Source: Clostridia bacterium (GTDB lineage: Bacteria; Bacillota; Clostridia; Oscillospirales; Acutalibacteraceae). Taken from it: DNA of 58,696 bases. Below, in pieces: positions 27,501 through 34,345 of the stretch. Each line of letters begins with the position of its first letter. Within the stretch, counting starts at the first letter, position 1. Made by a program: the position numbers and the translations under genes. The DNA is taken from NCBI GenBank assembly GCA_017936615.1, contig JAGBFF010000007.1, positions 1-58,696 on the forward strand. Direction: 5' to 3'. The notes beneath the pieces were generated by a model that did not search any database, was not told where the DNA came from, and saw only the letters and a program-made list of their open reading frames with translations.

Positions 27501-27903
27501 GCAGTGGCGTGATGGCACATTGCTTGCATTCGGACAGCATCCCCAAAACGGAACGGAGATACTCAGGGTCGTCAATATGCCGTTGATACAGTGACAAGGA
27601 TGCCGCAACGCTGTGCAATGCCTCGCTCATCAGCAGCAGAGACAGGGCGGCATCCATCCGCCGTCCCGCCGTCCCGCCGATCTCTCGAAATACCGTTTCC
27701 GCCATGCGGGTAAAGCTCAGCACACGGACGCGCTGGGACAGCACCGGCCCCAGCTTTTCCAGCAAACGGCGCTCATTCTCAAAAGATGCCTGCTCCGGTA
27801 CCAGCAAAAACAAGGGAGTTCCGCTGTCGGCGTGGGCCTTCAGTTCTTCGTACACGGTATACGTTTTCCCCGAACCGGAACGGCCGACGATGAGCTGCAG
27901 CAT
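24514..27903 (-). CDS. addB: ATP-dependent helicase/deoxyribonuclease subunit B
   Basis: The 1129-residue protein begins with Walker A GRSGSGKTYTVYEEL and has the AddB layout: an inactive helicase-like part, then a nuclease domain with LRVLDYKTGKKEFEL. Cysteines of the iron-sulfur staple are seen near residue 785 (FHKCRFSYFCKYGL) and at the end (SPCRYCDFRDICGRE). It pairs with AddA for break processing and Chi recognition. Its ATG follows AGAGGTG, and a sigma-A promoter lies 36 bases upstream. addB first, then addA, is the standard Firmicute order. Confidence 0.95.
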   Translation of the reverse strand: MLQLIVGRSGSGKTYTVYEELKAHADSGTPLFLLVPEQASFENERRLLEKLGPVLSQRVRVLSFTRMAETVFREIGGTAGRRMDAALSLLLMSEALHSVAASLSLYQRHIDDPEYLRSVLGMLSECKQCAITPLLLEETAKTLPDGLLKNKVTDLSLIFSAYEALAAQASLVDPQDDLTLLAQRLPESHLFDDAVIYVDGFKGFTQQEFLVLERLMPRVRSLTVTLCAESVTDRPELSVDRFATAIRTARQLRDAAYRNHVSVAAVRHLTENRRTDDPALLALEAGCFTADGEPYAEPTDAVWVTPCADRAEECRYAARLIRRLLRENGGHSRDITIVARDITGYTDLLDSALRREGLPCCRDYREPILTQPLITLIESALAAVNNGWDSEDILRIVKSGLAGFSTASASLLENYVFVWNIRGRMWLSPFTFNPDGLTAKKSESTERRIAYLDLLRRRLIRPLQRLHNRLNGHITGLEFAEAVFRYLQEIRVPRAVRLQVARLDTAREHALADHQERLWDYVTSLLDKFALALPETRLTAKRFAELFHLAAAADDLGSIPQGLDGVVIGAADRIRYAQPCTVIVLGANEGVFPAYPSGGGMLTDRERKQLIAAGLPMADDADWETAAERFYAYTAVAAPSKRLVVTYVQHQDGEAMLPSALVETIRHLVPNHKNDTPAHPDEVDSESETDAFAALASRFHENTTLSASYRKVFSSLPDYAARVAAMHRLDEGFAFRDPTVARNLFGNHLYLSPTRVDTFHKCRFSYFCKYGLSVRTRRPAEMDPAESGTLVHYIMQELLPLYCRGDLQKLTRQRVAADARHAVQQYLLTFVDGQERQDAHFHALIERLTLLCEHLLWRVIRELQDSRFQPVDFELPIGDPGKDSVPSWVITTPEGASIRVCGTIDRVDAYRDGDTTYLRVLDYKTGKKEFELADVLEGINLQMLIYLFSLSENGQRRYGKIVPAGVLYQPAKIPVIQAERDLSDDMMEQKRLAEMRANGLLLDDEAVLRAMEPELEGLFIPVGINKDGSFKKSASIASLAQFGRIQRHIQKLLTAMVQQLHRGDIAAVPKVKYNPSPSQMLKNSPCRYCDFRDICGREDTDPLQEIAELSLNEALATLNAEDEEVESDE

Positions 27904-27938
27904 CCTGTCACCTCTTTTCTTGCAAAATCAACAAAACT

Positions 27939-27967
27939 ATTTTATCAAAAGCCGGCGCATAAATCAA
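27939..27967 (-). promoter_or_regulatory. Sigma-A promoter of addBA
   Basis: On the minus strand TTGATT (27967-27962) and TAAAAT (27944-27939) are 17 bp apart. Confidence 0.75.
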
Positions 27968-28015
27968 CTAAAAAGGGAACATCTTGTCGAATGGCAAAAA
28001 ACTTTCGTTAAGCGG

Positions 28016-28045
28016 TTGACAAATCGGTATTTTATGGTGTAAACT
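28016..28045 (+). promoter_or_regulatory. Sigma-A promoter of the surface protein/sortase unit
   Basis: TTGACA (28016-28021) and TAAACT (28040-28045) are 18 bp apart, 61 bases before the GTG start at 28107. Confidence 0.72.
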
Positions 28046-28106
28046 ATAGACAGTTATTTGCATGTGCGCTATTCCACTATTATAATTTTTAAGGAGTTGG
28101 ATTTCT

Positions 28107-28670
28107 GTGAAAAAGGTTATCTCCCTGTTTGCTGCCTGCCTGCTGCTCGTTGGCATGATGGCGTTCGCCGGCTTCTCGGCTTCCGCCGCCACCCCCAAAG
28201 AGGACATCGTAGCTGCTGTTAAGGCTGCTATGCCCGACAAGTACGAGGATCAGTATCTTCCCATGCTGGAGAACGTGCTGAGCCAGATCGACGTCACTGC
28301 CGAGCAGGCTGAAACAGTCATCGGCTACATCGACACTGTCAAGGCGGCTATTAAAGCGGACAAGGGTGCGTCCCTGTCTGAGTACAGCAAAGAAGAGGTA
28401 GCTGTCGTGCTGGACAACTTTGACAAAGCCTGCACTACTCTGGGTCTGACCTACGAGTTCGTTGATGCAGAAGATCCCGATCATGAGGGCGACGTGGATT
28501 GCATCATCTATCTGGAAGAGGGTACCAAGATCGGTTCCGTTGACGGTGACGGTGTGAAGAAGACGGGTGCTCCCGAGACCAACACCGCGCTGATGGTCGT
28601 GTTCGGTGCGTTCGTGGTCGTGGCTGCCGGTGCTGCTGTGTACGGCAAGAAGCTGCTTGCTTCCCGCTAA
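28107..28670 (+). CDS. Secreted protein with C-terminal cell-wall sorting-like tail
   Basis: The product has 187 residues. It opens with a signal peptide (KKVISLFAACLLLVGMMAFAGF, cut near ASA-AT), followed by a small acidic helical domain of about 130 residues that I do not recognise. The tail is APETN, then a hydrophobic segment (ALMVVFGAFVVVAAGAAVYG) and a basic end (KKLLASR). This is the three-part plan of a sortase substrate, though APETN is not the usual LPXTG; it is closer to the NPQTN of class B substrates. The next gene encodes a sortase, which supports the idea. Translation starts at GTG 28107, 10 bases after AAGGAG. Confidence 0.8.
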   Translation: MKKVISLFAACLLLVGMMAFAGFSASAATPKEDIVAAVKAAMPDKYEDQYLPMLENVLSQIDVTAEQAETVIGYIDTVKAAIKADKGASLSEYSKEEVAVVLDNFDKACTTLGLTYEFVDAEDPDHEGDVDCIIYLEEGTKIGSVDGDGVKKTGAPETNTALMVVFGAFVVVAAGAAVYGKKLLASR

Positions 28671-28680
28671 TCGTCGAAAT

Positions 28681-29352
28681 ATGATGAAGCGTGTCTTTAC
28701 GGCACTGAGAAAAAGCCCTTTTTACAAGGGCTTTTTCTTGTTGTTACCGTATGTTTTAGCCGTTGCGGTCATCTTTAGTGGCGTCATATTGGTCTATCAA
28801 GAGGTCGTTTCGACCTCGGAATATTATCGTGTTTTTACCGGAAACGCGGATACGACGGCGGGTGAGCGGCCAAGCACCCCTCCCGGGGAGGTTGTGCCGG
28901 ACAAGGGACATATCCCGGTCATTCCGTTTGAAAGTCAATGGGCAACGCTGAACGTGGACGGCTGGGAAGAACGCGATATTCCTGTGTATTTTGGTGACAG
29001 CAAGGCGATCCTCAAAAAAGGTGCCGGTATGTGGTTTAATTCCCGCTTTTGCGGTCAAGGTGGCAAGACGGTTCTTTCCGCCCACGTGACGCGCCATTTT
29101 TACGAGATCGAGGATACCGTGGTCGGCACGCGTATCACAATGGATACCGTATACGGTCAGTATGTGTACGAGGTGTCGGAGATCAAGATATTCAGTTATA
29201 AGGACAGTTCCTTGATAAAGCAGGACGGTAGCCAAAACACCTTGGTGATGTATACCTGCTATCCGCGCAAGAACGGCTATCAGACCAAAGCCGAGCGTAT
29301 GGCGCTGGTGTGTACCATGGTGAGCGGAAAGGAGTGGGCGACCTATGGGTAA
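28681..29352 (+). CDS. Sortase (class D-like)
   Basis: The 223-residue protein has an N-terminal membrane anchor (LLPYVLAVAVIFSGVILVYQE), a short linker, and a sortase domain with catalytic His in VLSAHVTRHF, Cys in LVMYTCYPRKNGY and Arg in TKAERMALVC. The TCYP context fits class D/E enzymes. It would join the preceding secreted protein to the cell wall. The start has no clear ribosome site, and translation may be coupled to the upstream gene 10 bp away. Codons 10-20 are also a 13-bp perfect hairpin with terminator form (28708-28738). It overlaps the next gene by 8 bases. Confidence 0.88.
   Translation: MMKRVFTALRKSPFYKGFFLLLPYVLAVAVIFSGVILVYQEVVSTSEYYRVFTGNADTTAGERPSTPPGEVVPDKGHIPVIPFESQWATLNVDGWEERDIPVYFGDSKAILKKGAGMWFNSRFCGQGGKTVLSAHVTRHFYEIEDTVVGTRITMDTVYGQYVYEVSEIKIFSYKDSSLIKQDGSQNTLVMYTCYPRKNGYQTKAERMALVCTMVSGKEWATYG
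28708..28738 (+). terminator. Terminator-shaped hairpin inside the sortase coding start
   Basis: AGAAAAAGCCCTT (28708-28720) and AAGGGCTTTTTCT (28726-28738) form a perfect 13-bp stem with a 5-base loop; the 3' arm is the T-run. It lies in codons for LRKSPFYKGFF. It could lower sortase expression relative to the surface protein. Confidence 0.6.
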
Positions 29353-30262
29353 ACGCGTTGCTCTTTCTGTATGGCACGTGGTGGGGTTTGTGCTGCTGAT
29401 GCTGTCGCTTGCGGTGACGGTACTGCTGTTTTGTGTGCGTCACATTCTGCTGGACGAGTCGGTATATCACGCCATTCCGGATGCTCCGGGGTTCGTTGAG
29501 GGAATGACCAATTACGTATTAACGGATCTGGAAAATGAGTGTGACATTTACCAAAATAGTGATGCGCTGTATGCACAGCTCAAAACAGCGGTAACGGCGG
29601 ATTGGGTCAGATCGCTGTCACGGCAGTATGCGGAATCGGTATACGATTCCCTCATCACCGGTGAAAAGCCGGCGAAGATCCGCGTCGATCCGACGGTATA
29701 CCGAAACGCTATCGACTCGTTTTTTGAGACGCTGCCCGCCGAGGAGCAGCCGGAGGATGAAGATACCGCTCTCGGTATGGCGGAGGAGCTGGCAGACAGC
29801 ACAGCAACTGTTCTGCAAAGCGGTCTGGTCGATAAGGTGTTGCCGCCGGCTCACCGGTACATCTACGGTAACGCAACGGTTCAGCGCTTCTCGTCGCTGT
29901 TTGGATGGGCGGCTGCGGCCACGGTGCTGTTGATAGCTTTGAATGTGATGTGGTTTGGCAGTGACGTTCGCCGTCGGTTGTATTCCACCGGCGGAGCGCT
30001 GTTCTTGGGCAGCGCCCTGGTGTTTGTCCCGTTGTGGTTGGTACAGCGGCATGGTATTGCGGAGCGTTTGGTGCTCGGCAATTCACCGCTGAAGTTGTAC
30101 GTCAGCGGTGTCGTTAATGGCTTGGTGGACGGTATGATGTCTGCGGCACTGTGGATGTTTGTGGTTTGTACGGTTCTGTTGGTTACGGCAGTTGTAGTGC
30201 TCGTATGGCCGTCTCGAAAGGTAAAAGGAGAGAAAAATGATAAAGATTCTTTGCATCGGTAA
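29345..30262 (+). CDS. Unrecognised membrane protein of the sortase cluster
   Basis: The 305-residue protein has one N-terminal membrane segment (VWHVVGFVLLMLSLAVTVLLFCV), an extracellular helical region of about 150 residues rich in Glu/Asp, and three membrane segments near the C-terminus ending in a basic cytoplasmic tail (WPSRKVKGEKNDKDSLHR). I see no catalytic motif. ATG 29345 follows AAAGGAG and lies inside the end of the sortase gene, so the two are coupled; its end overlaps the next gene by 26 bases. It may assist the sortase or its substrate, from position only. Confidence 0.78.
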   Translation: MGKRVALSVWHVVGFVLLMLSLAVTVLLFCVRHILLDESVYHAIPDAPGFVEGMTNYVLTDLENECDIYQNSDALYAQLKTAVTADWVRSLSRQYAESVYDSLITGEKPAKIRVDPTVYRNAIDSFFETLPAEEQPEDEDTALGMAEELADSTATVLQSGLVDKVLPPAHRYIYGNATVQRFSSLFGWAAAATVLLIALNVMWFGSDVRRRLYSTGGALFLGSALVFVPLWLVQRHGIAERLVLGNSPLKLYVSGVVNGLVDGMMSAALWMFVVCTVLLVTAVVVLVWPSRKVKGEKNDKDSLHR

Positions 30263-30956
30263 CAGCTTTTCGACGGATGCGACACGCTATTTGGAGTCGA
30301 TAGCCGAGGGCGAATTAATGGTGCGGAACTGCTATATCGGCGGTTGTAGCCTGAAAATGCACTGCGATAATATCGCAGCAGATGCGGCGGCGTATGAATA
30401 TCAAAAGGACGCTGTTGCGATGGTAGAAGAGTATGTAGCGCTGTCGGATGCGCTGACCCGTGAAAACTGGGATTGGGTCACGGTGCAGCAGGTCAGCCAT
30501 CAGTCGGGTAAGCTTGGAACTTACGAGCCGTATCTCACCGATCTGCTTGCCTACGTTCGCCAACTGTGCCCGCAGGCGAAGATCGCGTTCCATCGCACAT
30601 GGGCGTACGAGACCGGTTCGGATCACCCCGGTTTTGCCAACTACGACAATGACCGCGAAGCAATGTTCAGTGCGATTCTTGCCGCCGGTGGACAAGCAGC
30701 CGCAGCGCATGACTTGCCGACGATCCCGTCGGGTGATGCCGTGCAGCGGGCGGGGCGCTTGGCGGAGTTCGATGCTGCACAGGGTGGGCAGTCACTGTAC
30801 CGTGACGGCTTCCATATGCATCTTATATACGGTCGCTACTTAGCAGGCCTGTGCTGGTACCGCTTCTTTACCGGCAAGAGCGCAACAACCGTTACCTACG
30901 TTCCTGACGGTGCTGATGTGGACAAACTGAATAAACTCAAAGAGATCGTTGGATAA
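30237..30956 (+). CDS. DUF4886 / SGNH-hydrolase-like protein
   Basis: The 239-residue protein opens with KILCIGNSFSTDATRYLESIA, the GNSFS block of DUF4886 proteins, which resembles block I (GDS) of SGNH hydrolases. Other matching parts are WDWVTVQQVSHQSG (block III region) and the late DGFHMHLIYGRYLAGLCWYRFFTG with a candidate catalytic Asp/His. No signal peptide is seen, so it is probably cytoplasmic. Related proteins are found in gut Clostridia and Bacteroides, often near carbohydrate genes; a deacetylase or esterase activity is plausible but unshown. It is last in the sortase unit with AAAAGGAG before its ATG. Confidence 0.78.
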   Translation: MIKILCIGNSFSTDATRYLESIAEGELMVRNCYIGGCSLKMHCDNIAADAAAYEYQKDAVAMVEEYVALSDALTRENWDWVTVQQVSHQSGKLGTYEPYLTDLLAYVRQLCPQAKIAFHRTWAYETGSDHPGFANYDNDREAMFSAILAAGGQAAAAHDLPTIPSGDAVQRAGRLAEFDAAQGGQSLYRDGFHMHLIYGRYLAGLCWYRFFTGKSATTVTYVPDGADVDKLNKLKEIVG

Positions 30957-30958
30957 TT

Positions 30959-30997
30959 AAAACGAGGACTTGCACAAACGCAAGTCCTCGTTTTTTT
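30959..30997. terminator. Terminator after the sortase unit
   Basis: AACGAGGACTTGC and GCAAGTCCTCGTT form a perfect 13-bp stem followed by TTTTTTT; the convergent DUF1294 gene ends beside it. Confidence 0.92.
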
Positions 30998-31253
30998 ATA
31001 CCAGTATGTAATACAAGGCGATCTGCGCCGCCATGATGAGCGGCAATCCCAGCATAAAGCGCTTATGCTTGGTCTTGTGGCGGATAAGCAGCATCGTCAG
31101 ATACATTACAAACGACCCGCCGAGCAGCGCCAGGATAAAGAATAGCTGCTCCGGCACACGTCGCCGCCGTCCGCCCGCGATGCATTTATCGTACACAGTC
31201 AGTAAAATTGCCAATGCGTAGATCACCAGCAGAATAATTTCTATCGGTTTCAT
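30996..31253 (-). CDS. DUF1294 small membrane protein
   Basis: The 85-residue protein has two or three membrane segments, with the family pattern YDKCIAGGRRRRVPEQLFFILALLGGSFVMYLTMLLIRHKTKH, where a basic loop is followed by ALLGGS and RHKT. DUF1294 proteins are widespread and of unknown role; some are fused to cold-shock domains, but not this one. It stands alone on the minus strand between the sortase unit and an MGMT-like gene. Confidence 0.85.
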   Translation of the reverse strand: MKPIEIILLVIYALAILLTVYDKCIAGGRRRRVPEQLFFILALLGGSFVMYLTMLLIRHKTKHKRFMLGLPLIMAAQIALYYILV

Positions 31254-31321
31254 ACTTCACCTCGTCATAGCGTATGACTTATTATAAAAGATTTTAGTGC
31301 CGGGGTCAACAGATTTATCCT

Positions 31322-31639
31322 TTATTCTTTTGCGAAAATACCGTAGACCGAGAGATCGACGCGTCCGCTTTCATCAAACACAATGCCCTCTGCTTCCAAC
31401 ATCGCACGTTGCATCCCTTCACCGCCGAAGGCGAAGCCGGGCGCAGGTTCGCCAAACCGATTGACTACACGGTGACAGGGGATGATGCCGGGCTGAGGGT
31501 TGACGTGCAAGGCGTAGCCGACGACACGTGCCCACCGCGGATTGCCGGCGAGCAAGGCGACCATACCGTAGGTCGCTACGCGACCGCGCGGAATAGTCTT
31601 TACGACCTCGTAAATGCGCTCGAACACCGAACCGCCCAT
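31322..31639 (-). CDS. MGMT-family DNA-binding protein (short O6-alkylguanine transferase-like)
   Basis: The 105-residue protein is only the C-terminal DNA-binding/active-site domain of O6-methylguanine-DNA methyltransferase: VVKTIPRGRVATYGMVALLAGNPRWARVVGYALHVN, then IIPCHRVVNRFGEPAPGF. The Cys of the PCHRV motif is present, unlike in alkyltransferase-like proteins where it is Trp or Ala, so methyl transfer is possible. It lacks the N-terminal domain of Ogt (about 170 residues), as is common in this small subfamily. It is preceded by GGATGTG and stands alone on the minus strand. Confidence 0.88.
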   Translation of the reverse strand: MGGSVFERIYEVVKTIPRGRVATYGMVALLAGNPRWARVVGYALHVNPQPGIIPCHRVVNRFGEPAPGFAFGGEGMQRAMLEAEGIVFDESGRVDLSVYGIFAKE

Positions 31640-31689
31640 AGCAACACATCCTTTCGGGTTTAGTATACCCGCCGTTAGGCGAAATTGTC

Positions 31690-31722
31690 AACAAAAAACA
31701 CCGCTGCCGAAGCAACGGTGTA
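31690..31722 (-). terminator. Terminator of the tRNA-Gly gene
   Basis: On the minus strand ACACCG and CGGTGT pair around a 12-base loop and are followed by TTTTTTGTT. Confidence 0.75.
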
Positions 31723-31723
31723 T

Positions 31724-31797
31724 TGGAGCGAGAGACGGGAATCGAACCCGCACGGTCAGCTTGGGAAGCTGAAGTTCTGCCACTAAACTACTCCCGC
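31724..31797 (-). tRNA. tRNA-Gly(CCC)
   Basis: The 74-base minus-strand gene folds into a cloverleaf. The acceptor arms are GCGGGAG / CTCTCGC with one G-U pair, and the anticodon stem is TCAGC / GCTGA with loop TTCCCAA, so the anticodon is CCC. The T-arm has GGGTTCGATTCCC. The 3' CCA is encoded. It reads GGG glycine codons. Confidence 0.95.
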
Positions 31798-31813
31798 AAA
31801 CAGGAACAATGGT

Positions 31814-31842
31814 ATCATACCACACTCCGATCTCAAAATCAA
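31814..31842 (-). promoter_or_regulatory. Sigma-A promoter of tRNA-Gly
   Basis: On the minus strand TTGATT (31842-31837) and TATGAT (31819-31814) are 17 bp apart, 16 bases before the tRNA. Confidence 0.75.
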
Positions 31843-31877
31843 GAGGCTTTTTGTCGATGTTGACGGCAGAAAACAAC

Positions 31878-31906
31878 ATCAGGCGGCTGTGAAAACAGCC
31901 GCCTGA
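31878..31906. repeat. 29-bp palindromic repeat, copy 1 (terminator of the HTH gene)
   Basis: ATCAGGCGGCTGTG AAAA CAGCCGCCTGA is a hairpin with 11-bp arms that starts 1 base after the HTH stop codon on the minus strand. The same 29 bases occur at 32677-32705, after the divergent gene, so identical palindromes bound the two-gene cassette. Confidence 0.9.
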
Positions 31907-31907
31907 A

Positions 31908-32117
31908 TCAGCTTTCATCTTCAGTTATATCAAACAAATCGTTCGGCGTGCAATGCAATAACAGGCAAATAGTTTCAATGTTTTCATATCGAATGGACTT
32001 GGTGCGGTTGTTTACCATATTATTAAAGTTCTGGTAACTCATACCCAATTGTTTGTACAACCAGTATTTTGTTTTTCCTTCCTTTGCCAATAGTTCAAGC
32101 ACGCGCAATCTAATCAT
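31908..32117 (-). CDS. Small HTH (Cro/CI-like) regulator
   Basis: The 69-residue protein is a single Cro/CI-type helix-turn-helix: IRLRVLELLAKEGKTKYWLYKQLGMSYQNFNNMVNNRTKSIRYENIETICLLLHCTPNDLFDI, where KYWLYKQLGMSYQNFNNMVN is the HTH core. ATG 32117 is preferred to ATG 32132 because GGAGAGA lies 6 bases before it. It is divergent from a SLOG-family gene across a 34-bp near-perfect palindrome that covers the promoters, so it probably represses both itself and its partner. The gene is AT-rich compared with the surroundings, which suggests transfer. Confidence 0.88.
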   Translation of the reverse strand: MIRLRVLELLAKEGKTKYWLYKQLGMSYQNFNNMVNNRTKSIRYENIETICLLLHCTPNDLFDITEDES

Positions 32118-32172
32118 AAGATATCTCTCCATTACCTACTGTTTTCATATGGATGATATCGTATTTTGCCCC

Positions 32173-32213
32173 TTTACATATAGACTAATACATTATATAA
32201 TGAATTAGTCTAT
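32173..32213. promoter_or_regulatory. Divergent promoter and 34-bp palindromic operator of the HTH/SLOG pair
   Basis: The palindrome spans 32180-32213; the left half ATAGACTAATACATTAT is the reverse complement of the right half except for one pair. On the plus strand TTTACA (32173-32178) and TATAAT (32196-32201) are 17 bp apart with the palindrome over the spacer and -10. The palindrome's symmetry also gives a TATAAT on the minus strand (32197-32192). A dimeric repressor bound here would block both promoters. Confidence 0.85.
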
Positions 32214-32237
32214 TTTTCGAGATGAGGGGGAATTTTT

Positions 32238-32672
32238 TTGGATGGAGTGGCATGTTGTTTTACGGGTCATCGTAATTTGATATGGGAAGATATCCCAAGC
32301 ATTCGTGAAAATTTGAATAAAACGGTCGAAACTCTAATTGCCAATGGTGTTAATGTGTTTATGACGGGTGGCGCAAAGGGGTTTGATGAGATTGCTGCGG
32401 AGGTGATATCGTCTTTCAAAGATCGATACCCACAGATTTACTTTTGGGTGGTGGTTCCGTATTCCAAAAAAGCAGATGATGAATCACTTCTCAAAGCAGA
32501 TCGAGTAGAAGCTTTGTCACCGGGATATTATCGTGGATGTATGCATGTACGCAATCGTTTTATGGTGGATCATGCGGATTATTGCATTTCATACTTGAGG
32601 AAAGAAACCGGTGGAACAGTCTACACAGTGAATTATGCCAAACGGAGAGGCGTCTGCGTTATCCACATTTAA
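32238..32672 (+). CDS. SLOG-family protein (DUF1273/YpsA-like)
   Basis: The 144-residue protein shows the YpsA/DUF1273 pattern of the SLOG superfamily: CCFTGHRNL at the N-terminus, a strand-turn FMTGGAKGFDEIAAEVI that supplies the Gly-rich nucleotide-binding loop, VVVPY, and RNRFMVDHADYCISYLRKETGGTVYTVNYAKRRG at the end. SLOG domains bind nucleotides or ADP-ribose-type ligands and occur in DprA, LOG enzymes and defence systems; this protein's ligand is unknown. Translation starts at TTG 32238 after AGGGGGA. It is divergent from the HTH gene and ends 4 bases before the 29-bp palindrome. Confidence 0.87.
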   Translation: MDGVACCFTGHRNLIWEDIPSIRENLNKTVETLIANGVNVFMTGGAKGFDEIAAEVISSFKDRYPQIYFWVVVPYSKKADDESLLKADRVEALSPGYYRGCMHVRNRFMVDHADYCISYLRKETGGTVYTVNYAKRRGVCVIHI

Positions 32673-32676
32673 AAAA

Positions 32677-32705
32677 ATCAGGCGGCTGTGAAAACAGCCG
32701 CCTGA
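32677..32705. repeat. 29-bp palindromic repeat, copy 2 (terminator of the SLOG gene and uraA)
   Basis: It is identical over 29 bases to 31878-31906. It lies between the convergent ends of the SLOG gene and uraA, with A7 on its left and a weaker T context on its right. Confidence 0.9.
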
Positions 32706-32727
32706 TAATGTATTGTGACGTGAGAAC

Positions 32728-34299
32728 TTACGCTTCGTCCTTCTCCTTGGACAGGATCTGGTTGATGATGATACCAAGGATCAGTGCCGTAGCGATCGAG
32801 GTGATCGTAACCTTGCCGAAGGTGAGGGACAGACCGCCGATACCCGCGATGAGAATCGCCGAAGCGGTGAACAGGTTGCGGTTCTTGCCGAGGTCGACCG
32901 GCTGCAGCATCTTCAGACCGGAAACGGCGATGAAGCCGTACAGTGCCATGCAGACGCCGCCCATCACGCAGGAGGGGATGGAGTTAACAAACGCTACGAA
33001 GGGAGAGAGGAAGGAGATCAGGATCGCACCGATGGCGGCGAAGATAATGGTGATGACCGAAGCGTTCCGGGTGATCGCTACGCAGGCAACCGACTCGCCG
33101 TAGGTGGTGTTGGGGCAGCCGCCGAAGAAGGAGCCGACCATTGAGCCGATACCGTCGCCCAGCAGGGTACGGTTCAGGCCGGGATCCTCCAGCAGATCGG
33201 TACCGATGATGGAGGAGATGTTCTTGTGGTCAGCCACGTGCTCTGCAAACACAACGAACGCGACCGGCAGGTATGCGACAGCGATGGTGCCGACGTAGCT
33301 CCAATCCCATTCTTTGATGCCGTCGATGGCGGTAAGGAAGGTGAAGGACGGAACATCGAAGAACGAAGATAACTGAACACCGTCAGCAAACAGTGCTGTG
33401 AAGGGAGAAAAGTCGATAATGACAAGAGCAGGATTGTTAGTCAGGCTGCCGATGACAGCAAAAATGGAAGCGGCAGCATAACCGGAAAGGATACCGATAA
33501 TGAAAGGAATCAGTTTTGCGAACTTTTTGCCGTAGGTAGAGCAGATCGTGGTAACGACCAGTGTAATAAGGCCGCAAATCAGCGCGACATAAACAGAACC
33601 ATGATTAGCAACAAGTGATTTTGTGCCGTCTTCATTTATTGTCACAGAAATATCGGAGCGAATCTTATCAGAGGGAATCGGTTTGGTGAGATCCACATCT
33701 TTTTCCACCACAATATAGGAGGCGTTGGGATCTTTAGTTGTTAAATCGTAGGAACCGTCGTCATTATTTACGGTGTAGTCAACGGAATCAACAGCAACAA
33801 CTTGGAAATCGGATTCGTTATAGATGGTGACTTTATTGGTTTTTTGCAGATCGCCGACAGCATTACCGGCCAGCGACAGACCGATGATCGCAACCGTGGG
33901 GCCGATAACGACGGCAGGCATCAGCTTGTTCAGCCAGCCCACGCCAATGAATTTAACCAGCAGGGCGATGACCACGTATACCAGACCGGCGAACACGGCG
34001 CCGAGGATCAGGCCGAGATAGCCGAGGCTCATGGACACGCCTCCCGCGAACGCTGCGGCCATCGAGCCGAGGAACGCGAAGGACGAGCCGAGGAACACGG
34101 GACTGCGGAATTTGGTGAACAGCAGGTACACAAGGGTACCGCAGCCGGCACCGAACAGTGCCGCGGCAGGCTCCATGCCGTGTCCGACGATGACAGGCAC
34201 GACCAGCGTGGCTGCCATGATCGCCAACAGCTGCTGGATGGCAAACACGATAGTCTGCCCAAACTTGGGTTTGTCTTTGACGTCGTAGATCAGGTTCAT
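32728..34299 (-). CDS. uraA: Uracil/xanthine permease (UraA-like) with extra extracellular domain
   Basis: The 523-residue NCS2 transporter has the UraA motifs FAIQQLLAIMAATLVVP, FAEHVADHKNISSIIG (substrate Glu) and GGCPNTTYGESVACVAITRN (second Glu). It imports uracil with protons through the plasma membrane. It is about 90 residues longer than usual because residues 150-234 (bases about 33598-33852) are a polar insert rich in Asp, Thr and Val between membrane segments; the insert's DNA is more AT-rich. It follows pyrR by 46 bp and is expressed from the same attenuated promoter. ATG 34299 has AGGAGGAAGAAAA before it. Confidence 0.92.
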   Translation of the reverse strand: MNLIYDVKDKPKFGQTIVFAIQQLLAIMAATLVVPVIVGHGMEPAAALFGAGCGTLVYLLFTKFRSPVFLGSSFAFLGSMAAAFAGGVSMSLGYLGLILGAVFAGLVYVVIALLVKFIGVGWLNKLMPAVVIGPTVAIIGLSLAGNAVGDLQKTNKVTIYNESDFQVVAVDSVDYTVNNDDGSYDLTTKDPNASYIVVEKDVDLTKPIPSDKIRSDISVTINEDGTKSLVANHGSVYVALICGLITLVVTTICSTYGKKFAKLIPFIIGILSGYAAASIFAVIGSLTNNPALVIIDFSPFTALFADGVQLSSFFDVPSFTFLTAIDGIKEWDWSYVGTIAVAYLPVAFVVFAEHVADHKNISSIIGTDLLEDPGLNRTLLGDGIGSMVGSFFGGCPNTTYGESVACVAITRNASVITIIFAAIGAILISFLSPFVAFVNSIPSCVMGGVCMALYGFIAVSGLKMLQPVDLGKNRNLFTASAILIAGIGGLSLTFGKVTITSIATALILGIIINQILSKEKDEA

Positions 34300-34345
34300 T
34301 TTTCTTCCTCCTACATTAAACACTTTATGAATAAAGGCGATAGCC

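Noticed and set aside
32238..32672. DprA-type DNA uptake protein
   Set aside because: It has the SLOG fold but is too short and has the YpsA/DUF1273 motif CCFTGHR in place of DprA motifs.
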